From positions 1 through 41,076 of the forward strand of contig CAMCSM010000016.1 of NCBI GenBank assembly GCA_945877805.1: 41,076 nucleotides of DNA, in the 5' to 3' direction. This document shows, piece by piece, positions 31,717 through 39,570 of this stretch (the stretch's first letter is position 1; the number at the start of each line of letters is the position of its first letter). The translations under genes were made by a program, and so were the position numbers. Source of the DNA: Methylacidiphilum caldifontis (GTDB lineage: Bacteria > Verrucomicrobiota > Verrucomicrobiia > Methylacidiphilales > CAMAQI01). The notes under the pieces were generated by a model. That model searched no databases and had not been told where the DNA came from. It worked only from the letters and a program-made list of their open reading frames with translations.

Positions 31717-32487
31717 GTGAAGCAGGGGGCGGTGCTGCATCGTTCCGGAGTCACCGCTGCCGTGCGGATCAATGATACAAGTGATGTCTGGGTTGGACGC
31801 GGGGCGACCTATCGCAGCCTCCCCTCTCGTCCCTTTGCCTCGGCAACGATCCCCGAGGTTCAAGCGCTCGGAAAAGGAAAGGGGGGATTGAAGGTCAATC
31901 TCGGTCTCTATTCGATCACCTTCAATAATCAACTCGATCGCGATTACGAATCGCTCGAAACCTTCAAGGCCTTTCGCTTGGAGGCGGCAAAACATAAGTT
32001 CGATTATTTTCTCGAAGTTTTTGCACCGAACGTCGAGTGCGGGATTTCGAAAGAAAACATTCCCGGCTATGTGAATGATCAACTCGTTCGCACACTGGCG
32101 GGGATTCCCAAAAGCAACTGGCCTCAGTTTTTAAAAATCCCTTACTTCGGCCCTCAGGCGATGGAGGAGCTGGTAAACTATGAGCCAAGCCTGCTCGTCG
32201 GGATCCTCGGAGGGGGAAGCGGAACGATCTATGATGCCTTCAAACTTTTGGCCGAAGCACAAAAATACGGAGCTCGTGTCGCTCTCTTTGGCAGAAAGAT
32301 CAAGGATGCCGAAGATCCGTTTCGTTTTGTCTTTTACCTCCGTCAAATTGTGAAGAAAACGATTTCGCCGGAAGAGGCGGTCAAGGCGTACCACGCCGAT
32401 CTCAAGAAATCGAAAATCGTTCCGATCCGATCGCTGGAAAATGACATGAAGTTAACCGCCACGGAAATTTCATACGCACGCAAATAA
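31717..32487 (+). CDS. DhnA/LacD-like class I aldolase family protein, probably 5'-truncated
   Basis: This 256-residue TIM-barrel-type protein has the putative Schiff-base lysine in FLKIPYFGPQAMEELV and the phosphate-loop region VGILGGGSGTIYDAFKLLAEAQKYGARVALFGRKI, both typical of DhnA/tagatose-bisphosphate-aldolase-like proteins. The opening residues (GAVLHRSGVTAAVRIND) normally lie, to my knowledge of the fold, about 40-50 residues inside the protein; here the first strand and helix are absent and repeat DNA stands upstream. The GTG at 31717 has AAAGGG ten bases before it; the open frame extends only 18 codons further. It may be non-functional or a short form. It is the first gene of a unit with ALDH, kinase and enolase-like genes. 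Confidence 0.72.
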   Translation: MKQGAVLHRSGVTAAVRINDTSDVWVGRGATYRSLPSRPFASATIPEVQALGKGKGGLKVNLGLYSITFNNQLDRDYESLETFKAFRLEAAKHKFDYFLEVFAPNVECGISKENIPGYVNDQLVRTLAGIPKSNWPQFLKIPYFGPQAMEELVNYEPSLLVGILGGGSGTIYDAFKLLAEAQKYGARVALFGRKIKDAEDPFRFVFYLRQIVKKTISPEEAVKAYHADLKKSKIVPIRSLENDMKLTATEISYARK

Positions 32488-32525
32488 AGTAAAAGATTTT
32501 TTAGAATTTAAATCAGGAATAACTT

Positions 32526-33998
32526 ATGATCACCCTTCACGAAAAAGCGGCTCAATTTATCGCGCAAACTCCCCATCTCCATTGGTGGAATGGAAAGCCC
32601 CAAGCAGGAACCACATCGCAAACCTCCGAGGTTTTCAATCCTGCCGACGGCTCCCGATTGACCCAAGTCGCGTTGGGAGGAGCCAAAGAGGTTGATGAGG
32701 CGGTGCAATCCGCTCATCGTGCCTTTGGAGAATGGTCCAAGCTTTCCCCTCAAGAGCGCTCGACGTTGATGCATCGGTTTGCTGATTTGATGGAGGAGGA
32801 AAAAGAGATCTTGGCCCAGATCGAGAGTCTGGATGTCGGTAAAGCAATCACCGCAACTCGCGGGTTTGACATCCCCTTTGGGGTGGAATGTATTCGTTAT
32901 TTTGCCAACCTCTCGGTTCAAACCCCGCGCGATACCCCTCTTTCGATCGCTAATATGGAGGCGAGGATTCATCGTAGTCCTTACGGGGTGTGTGGTTTTA
33001 TTTTTCCGTGGAATTTTCCCTACAACCTCCTCCTTTGGGGAATTATTCCTGCACTTGCCGCGGGCAATACGGTGGTCGTGAAACCATCCGAAGTCACTCC
33101 GCTCTCGACACTCTATGTTGCGCAACTCGCCATCCGGGCCGGTATCCCTGCGGGAGTCTTCAATGTCGTTTTGGGAGACGGTCCCTCGGTCGGAGTCCCG
33201 CTCACCGAGCATCCGCTGGTCAAACGGATGTCCTTTACCGGATCAGGTCGTGCCGGAGCCGATGTCGCCCGACGCTGCGGTCAGCGCATCATCCCCTGCA
33301 AACTGGAGCTCGGAGGAAAAGGGGCCGCGGTTCTCTTTGAGGATACCGATCTTGAAAAAGCAGTGACACAACTGGCGGGGGCGATCACCTTTAATACCGG
33401 TCAGGTCTGCTGTACGGCCACGCGCTGGTTTGTGCATGAAAAGATTTATGAGGAATTTTCACGACGGATCGTCGAAGTGCTTCAAAAAGTAAAAATCGGA
33501 TCGAGTTTGGATGAAGCCACGGAGATGGGTCCCCTTGCCAGTGCCGCTCATAAGGAGCGGGTGCTCGGCTACTTGGATCAGGGAATTCAGCAGGGAGCAA
33601 AAGTCGTTCTGGATGCCGATCGTAAAAAAGGAAGTGCCGGCTATTTCGTCTCACCCTTTTTATTGGAGGGAAGTGATGAGAATATCTGTTTTCGTGAGGA
33701 AATCTTTGGACCGACGGCCTTCATGGTTCGATTCAAAGAAGAAAATGAGGCGATCACGCGGGTCAACAGCATCCCTTACGGATTAGCCAACAGTGTCTGG
33801 AGCCAGGATCTGGTCCGGGCAAACCGGGTCGCCGAACAACTTGCAGCAGGAAACAATTGGATTAACGCCCATAATGTATTTGCCTACGGGCTTCCTTACG
33901 GCGGAATCCATCAGAGTGGATTCGGAGGGGGGGTCAATAGTCCCGAAACCTTGAACGATTATCTCCTTCCCAAAACGATTGCCCGCCCTCTAGATTAA
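32526..33998 (+). CDS. NAD(P)-dependent aldehyde dehydrogenase of the sugar module
   Basis: This 490-residue ALDH has IFPWNFPYN with the oxyanion Asn, KPSEVTPLS and SFTGSGRAG in the cofactor site, the catalytic Glu in LELGGKGAAV, the catalytic Cys in NTGQVCCTATRW, and PYGGIHQSGFGGG. It resembles betaine/lactaldehyde-type enzymes; substrate is not predictable from this alone. The ribosome site AGGA lies seven bases before the ATG. Its stop is 7 bp before the kinase start, so they form one operon. In that context an aldehyde released by the upstream aldolase is the natural candidate substrate. It is distinct from the ALDH at 15197. Confidence 0.92.
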   Translation: MITLHEKAAQFIAQTPHLHWWNGKPQAGTTSQTSEVFNPADGSRLTQVALGGAKEVDEAVQSAHRAFGEWSKLSPQERSTLMHRFADLMEEEKEILAQIESLDVGKAITATRGFDIPFGVECIRYFANLSVQTPRDTPLSIANMEARIHRSPYGVCGFIFPWNFPYNLLLWGIIPALAAGNTVVVKPSEVTPLSTLYVAQLAIRAGIPAGVFNVVLGDGPSVGVPLTEHPLVKRMSFTGSGRAGADVARRCGQRIIPCKLELGGKGAAVLFEDTDLEKAVTQLAGAITFNTGQVCCTATRWFVHEKIYEEFSRRIVEVLQKVKIGSSLDEATEMGPLASAAHKERVLGYLDQGIQQGAKVVLDADRKKGSAGYFVSPFLLEGSDENICFREEIFGPTAFMVRFKEENEAITRVNSIPYGLANSVWSQDLVRANRVAEQLAAGNNWINAHNVFAYGLPYGGIHQSGFGGGVNSPETLNDYLLPKTIARPLD

Positions 33999-34005
33999 TT
34001 GTCCT

Positions 34006-34974
34006 ATGACCATCTCCTTTCAAGATCAACTTTTAACTGATGGAGTTATCTCCCCGGAGGCGATCATGACTCCCCTCACGGGAGGGGTTTCAAGCGATAT
34101 TTTTCTGGTCGAAGATCGCGGGCAAAAAATAGTCGCTAAAAGGGCTCTGGAAAAACTCAAGGTCGCAGCCGATTGGCATGCGGATGTAAATCGCAACATT
34201 TCCGAATACCGCTACATGCAAGTCGTTGAACCCTGGGTTGGGGAGTCGATCCCGAAAGTTCAGAAAGTCGGCAATGGCTATTTTACGATGGAGTATTTGG
34301 GAGAGGGATTCTTGAACTGGAAACAGGAGATGCTCCTGGGCAAGATCGACACTTTCTGGGGAGAGGCAGCGGGAAGAGTCATGGGGAGGATTCATCAAAA
34401 CTCATGGCTCGACACCGATGTACAAAAGAGATTTGAAACGACAGAAAACTTTGAGGCCCTTCGTTTGGATCCCTATCTTCGATTTACGGGAGCGAAACAT
34501 CCGCAGTTGCAATCGCAGTTTGAGGCTGAAGCCGATCGTGTCAAATCAACCCGCATTGCTTTGGTTCATGGCGATTTTAGCCCGAAGAATATTCTTATCC
34601 GGGACTCACGGATGGTGCTTTTGGATTGCGAAGTCGCTTGGTATGGGGATCCGGCATTTGATCTCGCTTTTTTAACCAACCATCTGGTTTTAAAGGCGCT
34701 CCATCTTCCTGAAAAACAATCCGACTTTTTAAAACTCTTGGAAACCTTTTGGAAAAGTTACCAGACCCATTTAAGCGCCGATCGCTTTGCTCATGTCTCC
34801 CTCAACTCACGACGCCTTCAGTGGATGCTCATGCTCGCGCGCGTCGATGGGAAATCCCCTGCCGAGTATCTCACTGAAAGCGCAAGGCAAAGGATTCGGG
34901 AGAAGGTCCGCCTTCATTTAAAACCGACCTTTTATCCGACTCCTGGGGAGACATTTAATCTTCTTTTTTCCTAA
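34006..34974 (+). CDS. APH/choline-kinase-fold small-molecule kinase
   Basis: This 322-residue kinase belongs to the aminoglycoside-phosphotransferase/5-methylthioribose-kinase superfamily. The catalytic loop is LVHGDFSPKNILI (Asp base and Asn), the metal site is LLDCEVAWYGDPAFDLAF, and the N-lobe includes VSSDIFLVEDRGQKIVAKRAL with the ATP Lys. It lies between ALDH and the enolase-like gene with 7-bp and 32-bp spacing, so its substrate is probably a sugar acid or small acid of this pathway rather than an antibiotic. I infer phosphorylation of the ALDH product. The substrate is untested, and a true resistance role is unlikely from context. Confidence 0.82.
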   Translation: MTISFQDQLLTDGVISPEAIMTPLTGGVSSDIFLVEDRGQKIVAKRALEKLKVAADWHADVNRNISEYRYMQVVEPWVGESIPKVQKVGNGYFTMEYLGEGFLNWKQEMLLGKIDTFWGEAAGRVMGRIHQNSWLDTDVQKRFETTENFEALRLDPYLRFTGAKHPQLQSQFEAEADRVKSTRIALVHGDFSPKNILIRDSRMVLLDCEVAWYGDPAFDLAFLTNHLVLKALHLPEKQSDFLKLLETFWKSYQTHLSADRFAHVSLNSRRLQWMLMLARVDGKSPAEYLTESARQRIREKVRLHLKPTFYPTPGETFNLLFS

Positions 34975-35006
34975 AAAACTCATCAAACTTGATTCCGAGA
35001 AAACAT

Positions 35007-36287
35007 ATGAAAATTAAAAAAATTGAGGCTTATCAAATCTATGACTCCCGAGGAAATCCAACCGTGGAGTGCGAAGTCACTTTGGAAAATGGAATGACCG
35101 GATACGGGATCGTCCCCTCAGGAGCATCGACCGGTCAATATGAAGCACTGGAGATGCGCGATGGGGAAAAGAAAAAGTTTCGTGGAAAATCGGTCTTTCG
35201 GGCGATTGGAAATATTCAAGGCGAAATCCAAAAAAGTTTGATCGGTCAGGAGATTGAAGATCAGGAGGCGATTGATCGCCGAATGATTGAACTTGATGGA
35301 ACTCCGAATAAGTCACGCCTGGGTGCCAATGCCATTTTGGGGGTTTCGATGGGAGTCGCGCAAGCTCGGGCCGCCGCAATGCAAAAGCCGCTCTTTCGTG
35401 CCCTAGGTAACGGAACACTTCTTCCTTTGCCTGAGATTCAGCTTATCGGCGGAGGAGCCCATGCCAACTGGAGAACCGACATTCAGGATTTTTTAATCAT
35501 CGCCACGGGAGCCAAGACCTACGAAGAGACCTTGGAAATGACCTTCAATGTCTATCATGCTGCAGCCGATCTTTTCAAGGCGGAGAATAAATATTATGGG
35601 GTGGCTGACGAAGGGGGTTTTTGGCCTGAGTTCGATTCCAATGAAGCTGTTTTTAAACGGGTCGTCGAAGCGATCGAAAAAGCGGGCTACATCCCCGGCA
35701 AAGAGGTCGCCATCTCGCTCGATATCGCTGCCAGTGATCTTTATGACGAAAAGAGCGGACGCTACGAATTTCGTTTGGAGAAACGATCCTTTAGCTCAGA
35801 AGAGTTTTGCGATCTGATGATTGATTGGTGTACCAAATATCCCGTGATTTCGGTCGAAGATCCGATGGCCGATACCGATATTCAGGGATGGAAACGCTTC
35901 ACCTCCAAAATGGGAAAGAAGCTGCAAATCATCGGCGATGATCTCTTCACGACCAATATCGGACGGATTCAGCACGGGATCGATGAAAAACTTGCCAACG
36001 CCGTTTTAATCAAGCTCAATCAAATTGGAACCGTGACCGAGACCCTTCAAGCGATTGAAATGACTAAAAAGGCCGGATGGCTTCCGGTCGTTTCCGCGCG
36101 ATCCGGAGAAACCGAAGATGCCTTTATTGCACATCTCGCCACGGGAACAAATGCCGGACAACTCAAAGTCGGTTCCTTCACCCGCAGCGAGCGGATGGTC
36201 AAATGGAATGAGGTTTTGAGAATTCAACGTCACCTCGGAAATGAAGCGAAATTTCTAGGGGCGGGAATTTATAGGACCCTCTTTTGA
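35007..36287 (+). CDS. Enolase-like protein with two active-site-region substitutions
   Basis: This protein of 426 residues aligns along its whole length with enolase: YDSRGNPTVE, PSGASTGQYEALEMRDG, DEGGFWPEFDSNE, SLDIAASDLYD, SVEDPMADTD, IGDDLFTTN, VLIKLNQIGTVTETL and AGQLKVGS. Metal ligands (Asp, Glu, Asp) and the base Lys are kept. But the usual IQEF is IQDF, and SHRSGETED is SARSGETED, replacing a conserved His near the substrate phosphate. Together with its place in a catabolic operon this argues for a paralogue with altered substrate, not the housekeeping enolase. ATG at 35007 gives the family N-terminus; the TTG at 34989 is less likely. Confidence 0.9.
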   Translation: MKIKKIEAYQIYDSRGNPTVECEVTLENGMTGYGIVPSGASTGQYEALEMRDGEKKKFRGKSVFRAIGNIQGEIQKSLIGQEIEDQEAIDRRMIELDGTPNKSRLGANAILGVSMGVAQARAAAMQKPLFRALGNGTLLPLPEIQLIGGGAHANWRTDIQDFLIIATGAKTYEETLEMTFNVYHAAADLFKAENKYYGVADEGGFWPEFDSNEAVFKRVVEAIEKAGYIPGKEVAISLDIAASDLYDEKSGRYEFRLEKRSFSSEEFCDLMIDWCTKYPVISVEDPMADTDIQGWKRFTSKMGKKLQIIGDDLFTTNIGRIQHGIDEKLANAVLIKLNQIGTVTETLQAIEMTKKAGWLPVVSARSGETEDAFIAHLATGTNAGQLKVGSFTRSERMVKWNEVLRIQRHLGNEAKFLGAGIYRTLF

Positions 36288-36310
36288 TCTTACTGGGGGT
36301 TTCTTTTTTT
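36276..36310 (+). terminator. Rho-independent terminator after the enolase-like gene
   Basis: The arms accctc (36276-36281) and gggggt (36295-36300) form a 6-bp stem with one T-G pair, followed by ttctttttttc. It overlaps the last codons of the enolase-like gene and ends the plus-strand unit begun by the aldolase gene. Confidence 0.65.
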
Positions 36311-36358
36311 CGGCGTATTAAATCATCCCAGAGGGCTTTGTAGACTCTTTATCCTTAA

Positions 36359-36384
36359 GTTAACGCATATGCGCATATGCGGGA
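36359..36384. repeat. Palindromic repeat gcatatgcgcatatgc
   Basis: A perfect 16-bp palindrome (36365-36380) in the phrase gttaacgcatatgcgcatat. A variant copy at 103-127 differs at few positions (gttgacgcctatgcgcacat). Both lie in intergenic DNA. Confidence 0.7.
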
Positions 36385-36472
36385 CGGAGATGTGGCAAAT
36401 TTTGGGTTTATCCTTATTCTGCAGGGGATTTCCTCTCTGCTTCAATTTTTCTTATGGAAGGATCCGGAAAAG

Positions 36473-37513
36473 TCACCCCATGGCGCTGCCGTAGGTCAGG
36501 AATAGAATGGCGACGATAAGAAGTCCGATTCCTCCATAAATGACTTTCTTTGTTTTAAAGGCACAGTGAGACCATTCTTTGAGGAGAATCCCGAGAACTT
36601 TACTGAAAAGAACGAGCATGATCATGTGAAAGGCCCAGCTGATAAATTCATAATTTTTCATTCGTGAATGGCCGAGGTTGTAAAAGAAAAATTGGCTATA
36701 CCAAAGAAGTCCCGTGGCAAAGCCGAAGAAGAGATTGAGACTTTGGCGGGAGAGATCTGGCCGGGAAAAACGAAAGAGTTCCGAAAACGTCCCGTGCTTT
36801 CGATGGAGATAGAGCGAGTAGGCGGCGGCACTGACGAAGGCTCCGGTGTTGGTGAAGATATAAATGATGTTCCCTCCATATTGACCTGCACCATGATCCT
36901 GAGCGATCAACGTGAGCGGTTTGGCATAGTCCATGGCAAGTCCATAAACTGCGGAGCAAAAGCCCGCGATGATGGAGAGAAGAAGGCCTTTGGCCGCACT
37001 GGGTGCCATTTCGGGGGAGATTATTTGGGAATCCCTCTCTTTCATAAAGCCCGCAATTCCGCAGGCGGAGATCCCCAAAACGCCGGCAACGATCCCAAAA
37101 ATAATCCAGTGGAATCCGGCTTTTTCAAAGAGTGTCGGGAAGGTTCCGTGGACAAGCGGGGGAATCAGGGTGCCCAAAACGGCGGAGAGACCGACGGCGA
37201 TCGCGTAGGTCAGGGAATAACCGATGTAACGGATGGCGATGGCAAAGGTGGTCCCTCCAATGCCGTAGATCGCTCCCATGAGAAAAGTTCCCCACATGAT
37301 GGAACGGGGGGCTTCACTGAGAACAGCCCGAATTTCTGGGATCGTGAAAAGAGCAACGACGATCGGAATGAGAAACCAACAGAAAAAGGCCTGAACAATC
37401 CAGAATGTCTGCCATGACCAGCCTAAAATCTTTTTTTGAGGGGTATAACAGACGGAGGCACAAAGGGCTCCTGCGGCGTGGAAGAGAAGAGCAAAGAGGA
37501 GTGATTGAGTCAT
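36473..37513 (-). CDS. L-rhamnose/proton symporter (RhaT family)
   Basis: This 346-residue inner-membrane protein has ten hydrophobic helices; it begins SLLFALLFHAAGALCASVCYTPQKKILGWSWQTFWIVQAFFCWFLIPI and shows GIGGTTFAIAIRYIGYSLTYAIAVGLSAVLGTLIPPL and LWYSQFFFYNLGHSRM, motifs of RhaT-type DMT sugar transporters. L-rhamnose or another 6-deoxyhexose is the likely cargo. The upstream AraC gene is 68 bp away on the same strand and the divergent SDR and fuconate-dehydratase genes support a deoxy-sugar role. The name rhaT is reasonable but the sugar is not proven. Confidence 0.9.
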   Translation of the reverse strand: MTQSLLFALLFHAAGALCASVCYTPQKKILGWSWQTFWIVQAFFCWFLIPIVVALFTIPEIRAVLSEAPRSIMWGTFLMGAIYGIGGTTFAIAIRYIGYSLTYAIAVGLSAVLGTLIPPLVHGTFPTLFEKAGFHWIIFGIVAGVLGISACGIAGFMKERDSQIISPEMAPSAAKGLLLSIIAGFCSAVYGLAMDYAKPLTLIAQDHGAGQYGGNIIYIFTNTGAFVSAAAYSLYLHRKHGTFSELFRFSRPDLSRQSLNLFFGFATGLLWYSQFFFYNLGHSRMKNYEFISWAFHMIMLVLFSKVLGILLKEWSHCAFKTKKVIYGGIGLLIVAILFLTYGSAMG

Positions 37514-37581
37514 AATTTTTTAAAAGGAACAGTTCTTTTATAATAAATGTTATTACAAATAATATATTAGTCAAATCATTC

Positions 37582-38637
37582 TCATCGCTTGTTTTTCCTT
37601 TTACGATAGGAACGGGGGGAATGACCAAATTGATGTTTGAATTCGGTCGCAAAATATTGGCTGGTGGAAAAACCGAGTTTGAAAGCGATCTCAGTGATGG
37701 GAGTGGACGGGTTCTGAGAGAGCTCCTCCGCGGCATGACGGAGCCTGCATCGTTTGAGAAAATTCATCGGACTGGAATTGGTGAGTTGATTGCAAAAGTC
37801 GACAAAGGAGGTCGACCCCATTCCGCATTGTTTCGCCATTGCGGAAAGGGTCCAGGGCTCGGTGCACGAAGAGGGATTGCTTTCGAGATCCTTGAGAAAA
37901 AGATCGACGGTGCGAAGGCGAGTGGAGAGCTCGGGGTTTCGCTTAGGCTTTTGTTGACGCAGGGACCCGAGGGTTTCGAGGAGAAGTTGGTTCACAGCGA
38001 GACCGACATGCGAAAGTCGCTCTTCCGGAAGTGGATGTTGGACGTGGTGGGATAGGGACTGGAAGGTGCGGATCATTTCCCTACTGGCGGGCCAGATCGA
38101 GGATTCATTTTCCCGCAGCATGCCGGTTAATTCCTGGAGATCATTTTTTTGGAGTTGAATCCACGGGGGCCAGTTCCAGTGATCATTGGGGCGGCGAACA
38201 CTCACATCGAGGATAAACCAGTGAAGCCGTCCTGATCCGACTTGGGGATAGCCATGGCTGTGCTTCTGCCAGGGGCGGGTTACGGTGAAGTGACCGGCTT
38301 TGAGAATTGTTTTTTTGCCATCGAGAAAGCAGGGCATTTCTCCCTTTTCGAGGAGGATGATCTCGATTCCCTCATTGCGGTGAAGTTCGAGTCCCCAGTT
38401 TTGTTTTCCCACAGAATTCCAAAAACCGAGGCTGCAGAGTCCGGGGAGTGCCTCCGGGGGAATAAGGGTTCCTGGGTAGTAGCCGGAGCTGATGGCATTG
38501 AGGAGGAATCGCCCCTCCTGCATCGCTTTTTTTTGCGGAAGGCAGCTGTCAATTTTATATTGATTTTGTCCCTCCGTGTAAATGGGTTGGGAAGGAGGAG
38601 ATAAAAAGAAATGTTCGTTTTTCACCGTTGAACGCAT
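37582..38637 (-). CDS. AraC-family transcriptional regulator
   Basis: This regulator of about 351 residues has an N-terminal cupin sensing domain (NEGIEIILLEKGEMPCFLDGKKTILKAGHFTVTRPWQKHSHG) and a C-terminal AraC double helix-turn-helix: SAMAKQCGMGSTSFVDFCNQLTNSSPMNFLKRCRLRHAAEEL and ITEIAFKLGFSTSQYFATEFKHQFGHSPRSYRKRK. The sensing domain suggests a sugar ligand. I take the ATG at 38637 (MRSTVKNEHFF); the track start at 38700 is a TTG. It lies between the RhaT gene and the divergent SDR gene and probably controls both through the 110-bp gap. I could not find clear AraC half-sites in that gap. Confidence 0.9.
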   Translation of the reverse strand: MRSTVKNEHFFLSPPSQPIYTEGQNQYKIDSCLPQKKAMQEGRFLLNAISSGYYPGTLIPPEALPGLCSLGFWNSVGKQNWGLELHRNEGIEIILLEKGEMPCFLDGKKTILKAGHFTVTRPWQKHSHGYPQVGSGRLHWFILDVSVRRPNDHWNWPPWIQLQKNDLQELTGMLRENESSIWPASREMIRTFQSLSHHVQHPLPEERLSHVGLAVNQLLLETLGSLRQQKPKRNPELSTRLRTVDLFLKDLESNPSSCTEPWTLSAMAKQCGMGSTSFVDFCNQLTNSSPMNFLKRCRLRHAAEELSQNPSTPITEIAFKLGFSTSQYFATEFKHQFGHSPRSYRKRKNKR

Positions 38638-38747
38638 TTGAAAGACTTTGATCGTTCTTTGTGCGATAGTCAACCTAACTTCAATTTTAAACGGAAGCAA
38701 AAAAACAATCGATACTCACACTCATGGATCAAAAAAAGGATTTAATC
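38638..38747. promoter_or_regulatory. Divergent control region of AraC and SDR genes
   Basis: The 110 bp between the two divergent genes must hold both promoters. It is AT-rich around 38680-38710. No clean palindrome or direct repeat stands out. AAAGGA seven bases before the ATG at 38748 is the ribosome site of the SDR gene. Confidence 0.45.
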
Positions 38748-39515
38748 ATGCAACTCCAAGATAAAATTATATTTCTTACCGGTGGATCAACAGGAATCGG
38801 ACTCGATTGTGCCAAAGCATATGTTCGCGAAGGGGCGACCGTGGTTTTGGTGGCGCGCGATGGCGAGGAGGCGAGTCGACAGGCGGCGCTTTTGGGGGAT
38901 CGGCATCTGGGATTTGAATGTGATGTTTCCAACGACGAGGAGGTGAGGATTGCAATCAAGCGAGTTTTGGATCGTTATGGGAAACTAGATGTCATTCACA
39001 ATAATGCGGGGATTGCCTCCCCCAGCAAACCGCTTCATGAGACCTCCGATCAGGAGTGGGATGCGTTGATGAACATTAATTTGAAGAGTGTTCTACATAC
39101 GACGCGTCACGGATTTGAGGCACTGAAAACGAGTCGAGGTACGATTTTGAATACCTCGAGCCTGGTTGGGGTGATCGGTCAGGAGATTCATGCCGCCTAT
39201 ACCGCGACGAAGGGAGGCATGAATACGCTGACCAAATCGATGGCGCTCGATTACGCGAAATATGGGATCCGTGTCAACGCAATCTGTCCGGCAGGAACGT
39301 GGACCCCGATGCTCCGAAAGTGGGCGGGAGAGCAACCGGATCCACAGGGAATCAATCGCTACCTGGATGAGATCCATCCCCTCGGCTATTGTCCGGAGGG
39401 GGATGTCATTGCGGATGCTTCCGTTTTTTTGATTTCCGATCAGGCCCGTTTTGTCACCGGACATATCATGCACGTCAGCGGCGGGGCTGAAATCGGCTAC
39501 CGTCGAACTTCTTAA
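38748..39515 (+). CDS. SDR-family dehydrogenase, sugar-acid or sugar oxidation
   Basis: This 255-residue short-chain dehydrogenase has the cofactor motif TGGSTGIGLDCA, the NNAG motif HNNAGIAS, the catalytic tetrad with Ser in NTSSLVG and Tyr-Lys in YTATKGG, and the substrate-binding SGGAEIGYR end. I prefer ATG 38748 over 38724 because AAAGGA stands seven bases upstream and MQLQDKIIFLTGG is the usual family start. The 55-bp spacing to the fuconate-dehydratase-like gene implies one transcript. In L-fucose/L-rhamnose oxidation such an SDR acts as sugar dehydrogenase or 2-keto-3-deoxy-fuconate dehydrogenase; either is possible. Confidence 0.9.
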   Translation: MQLQDKIIFLTGGSTGIGLDCAKAYVREGATVVLVARDGEEASRQAALLGDRHLGFECDVSNDEEVRIAIKRVLDRYGKLDVIHNNAGIASPSKPLHETSDQEWDALMNINLKSVLHTTRHGFEALKTSRGTILNTSSLVGVIGQEIHAAYTATKGGMNTLTKSMALDYAKYGIRVNAICPAGTWTPMLRKWAGEQPDPQGINRYLDEIHPLGYCPEGDVIADASVFLISDQARFVTGHIMHVSGGAEIGYRRTS

Positions 39516-39570
39516 TAAAACATTCAACCATTGATTACTCACGTTCATTTTAACCCTTAAGGATATCACT

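Noticed and set aside
32508-33212. 234-residue minus-strand ORF
   Set aside because: It is a shadow of the ALDH at 32526, with no family signature.
34006-34974. Aminoglycoside resistance gene
   Set aside because: The fold matches, but placement between ALDH and enolase-like genes points to a metabolic kinase.
36668-37417. 249-residue plus-strand ORF
   Set aside because: It lies antisense within the RhaT-type gene, is low-complexity charged sequence with no motif, and the minus strand has a clear transporter.
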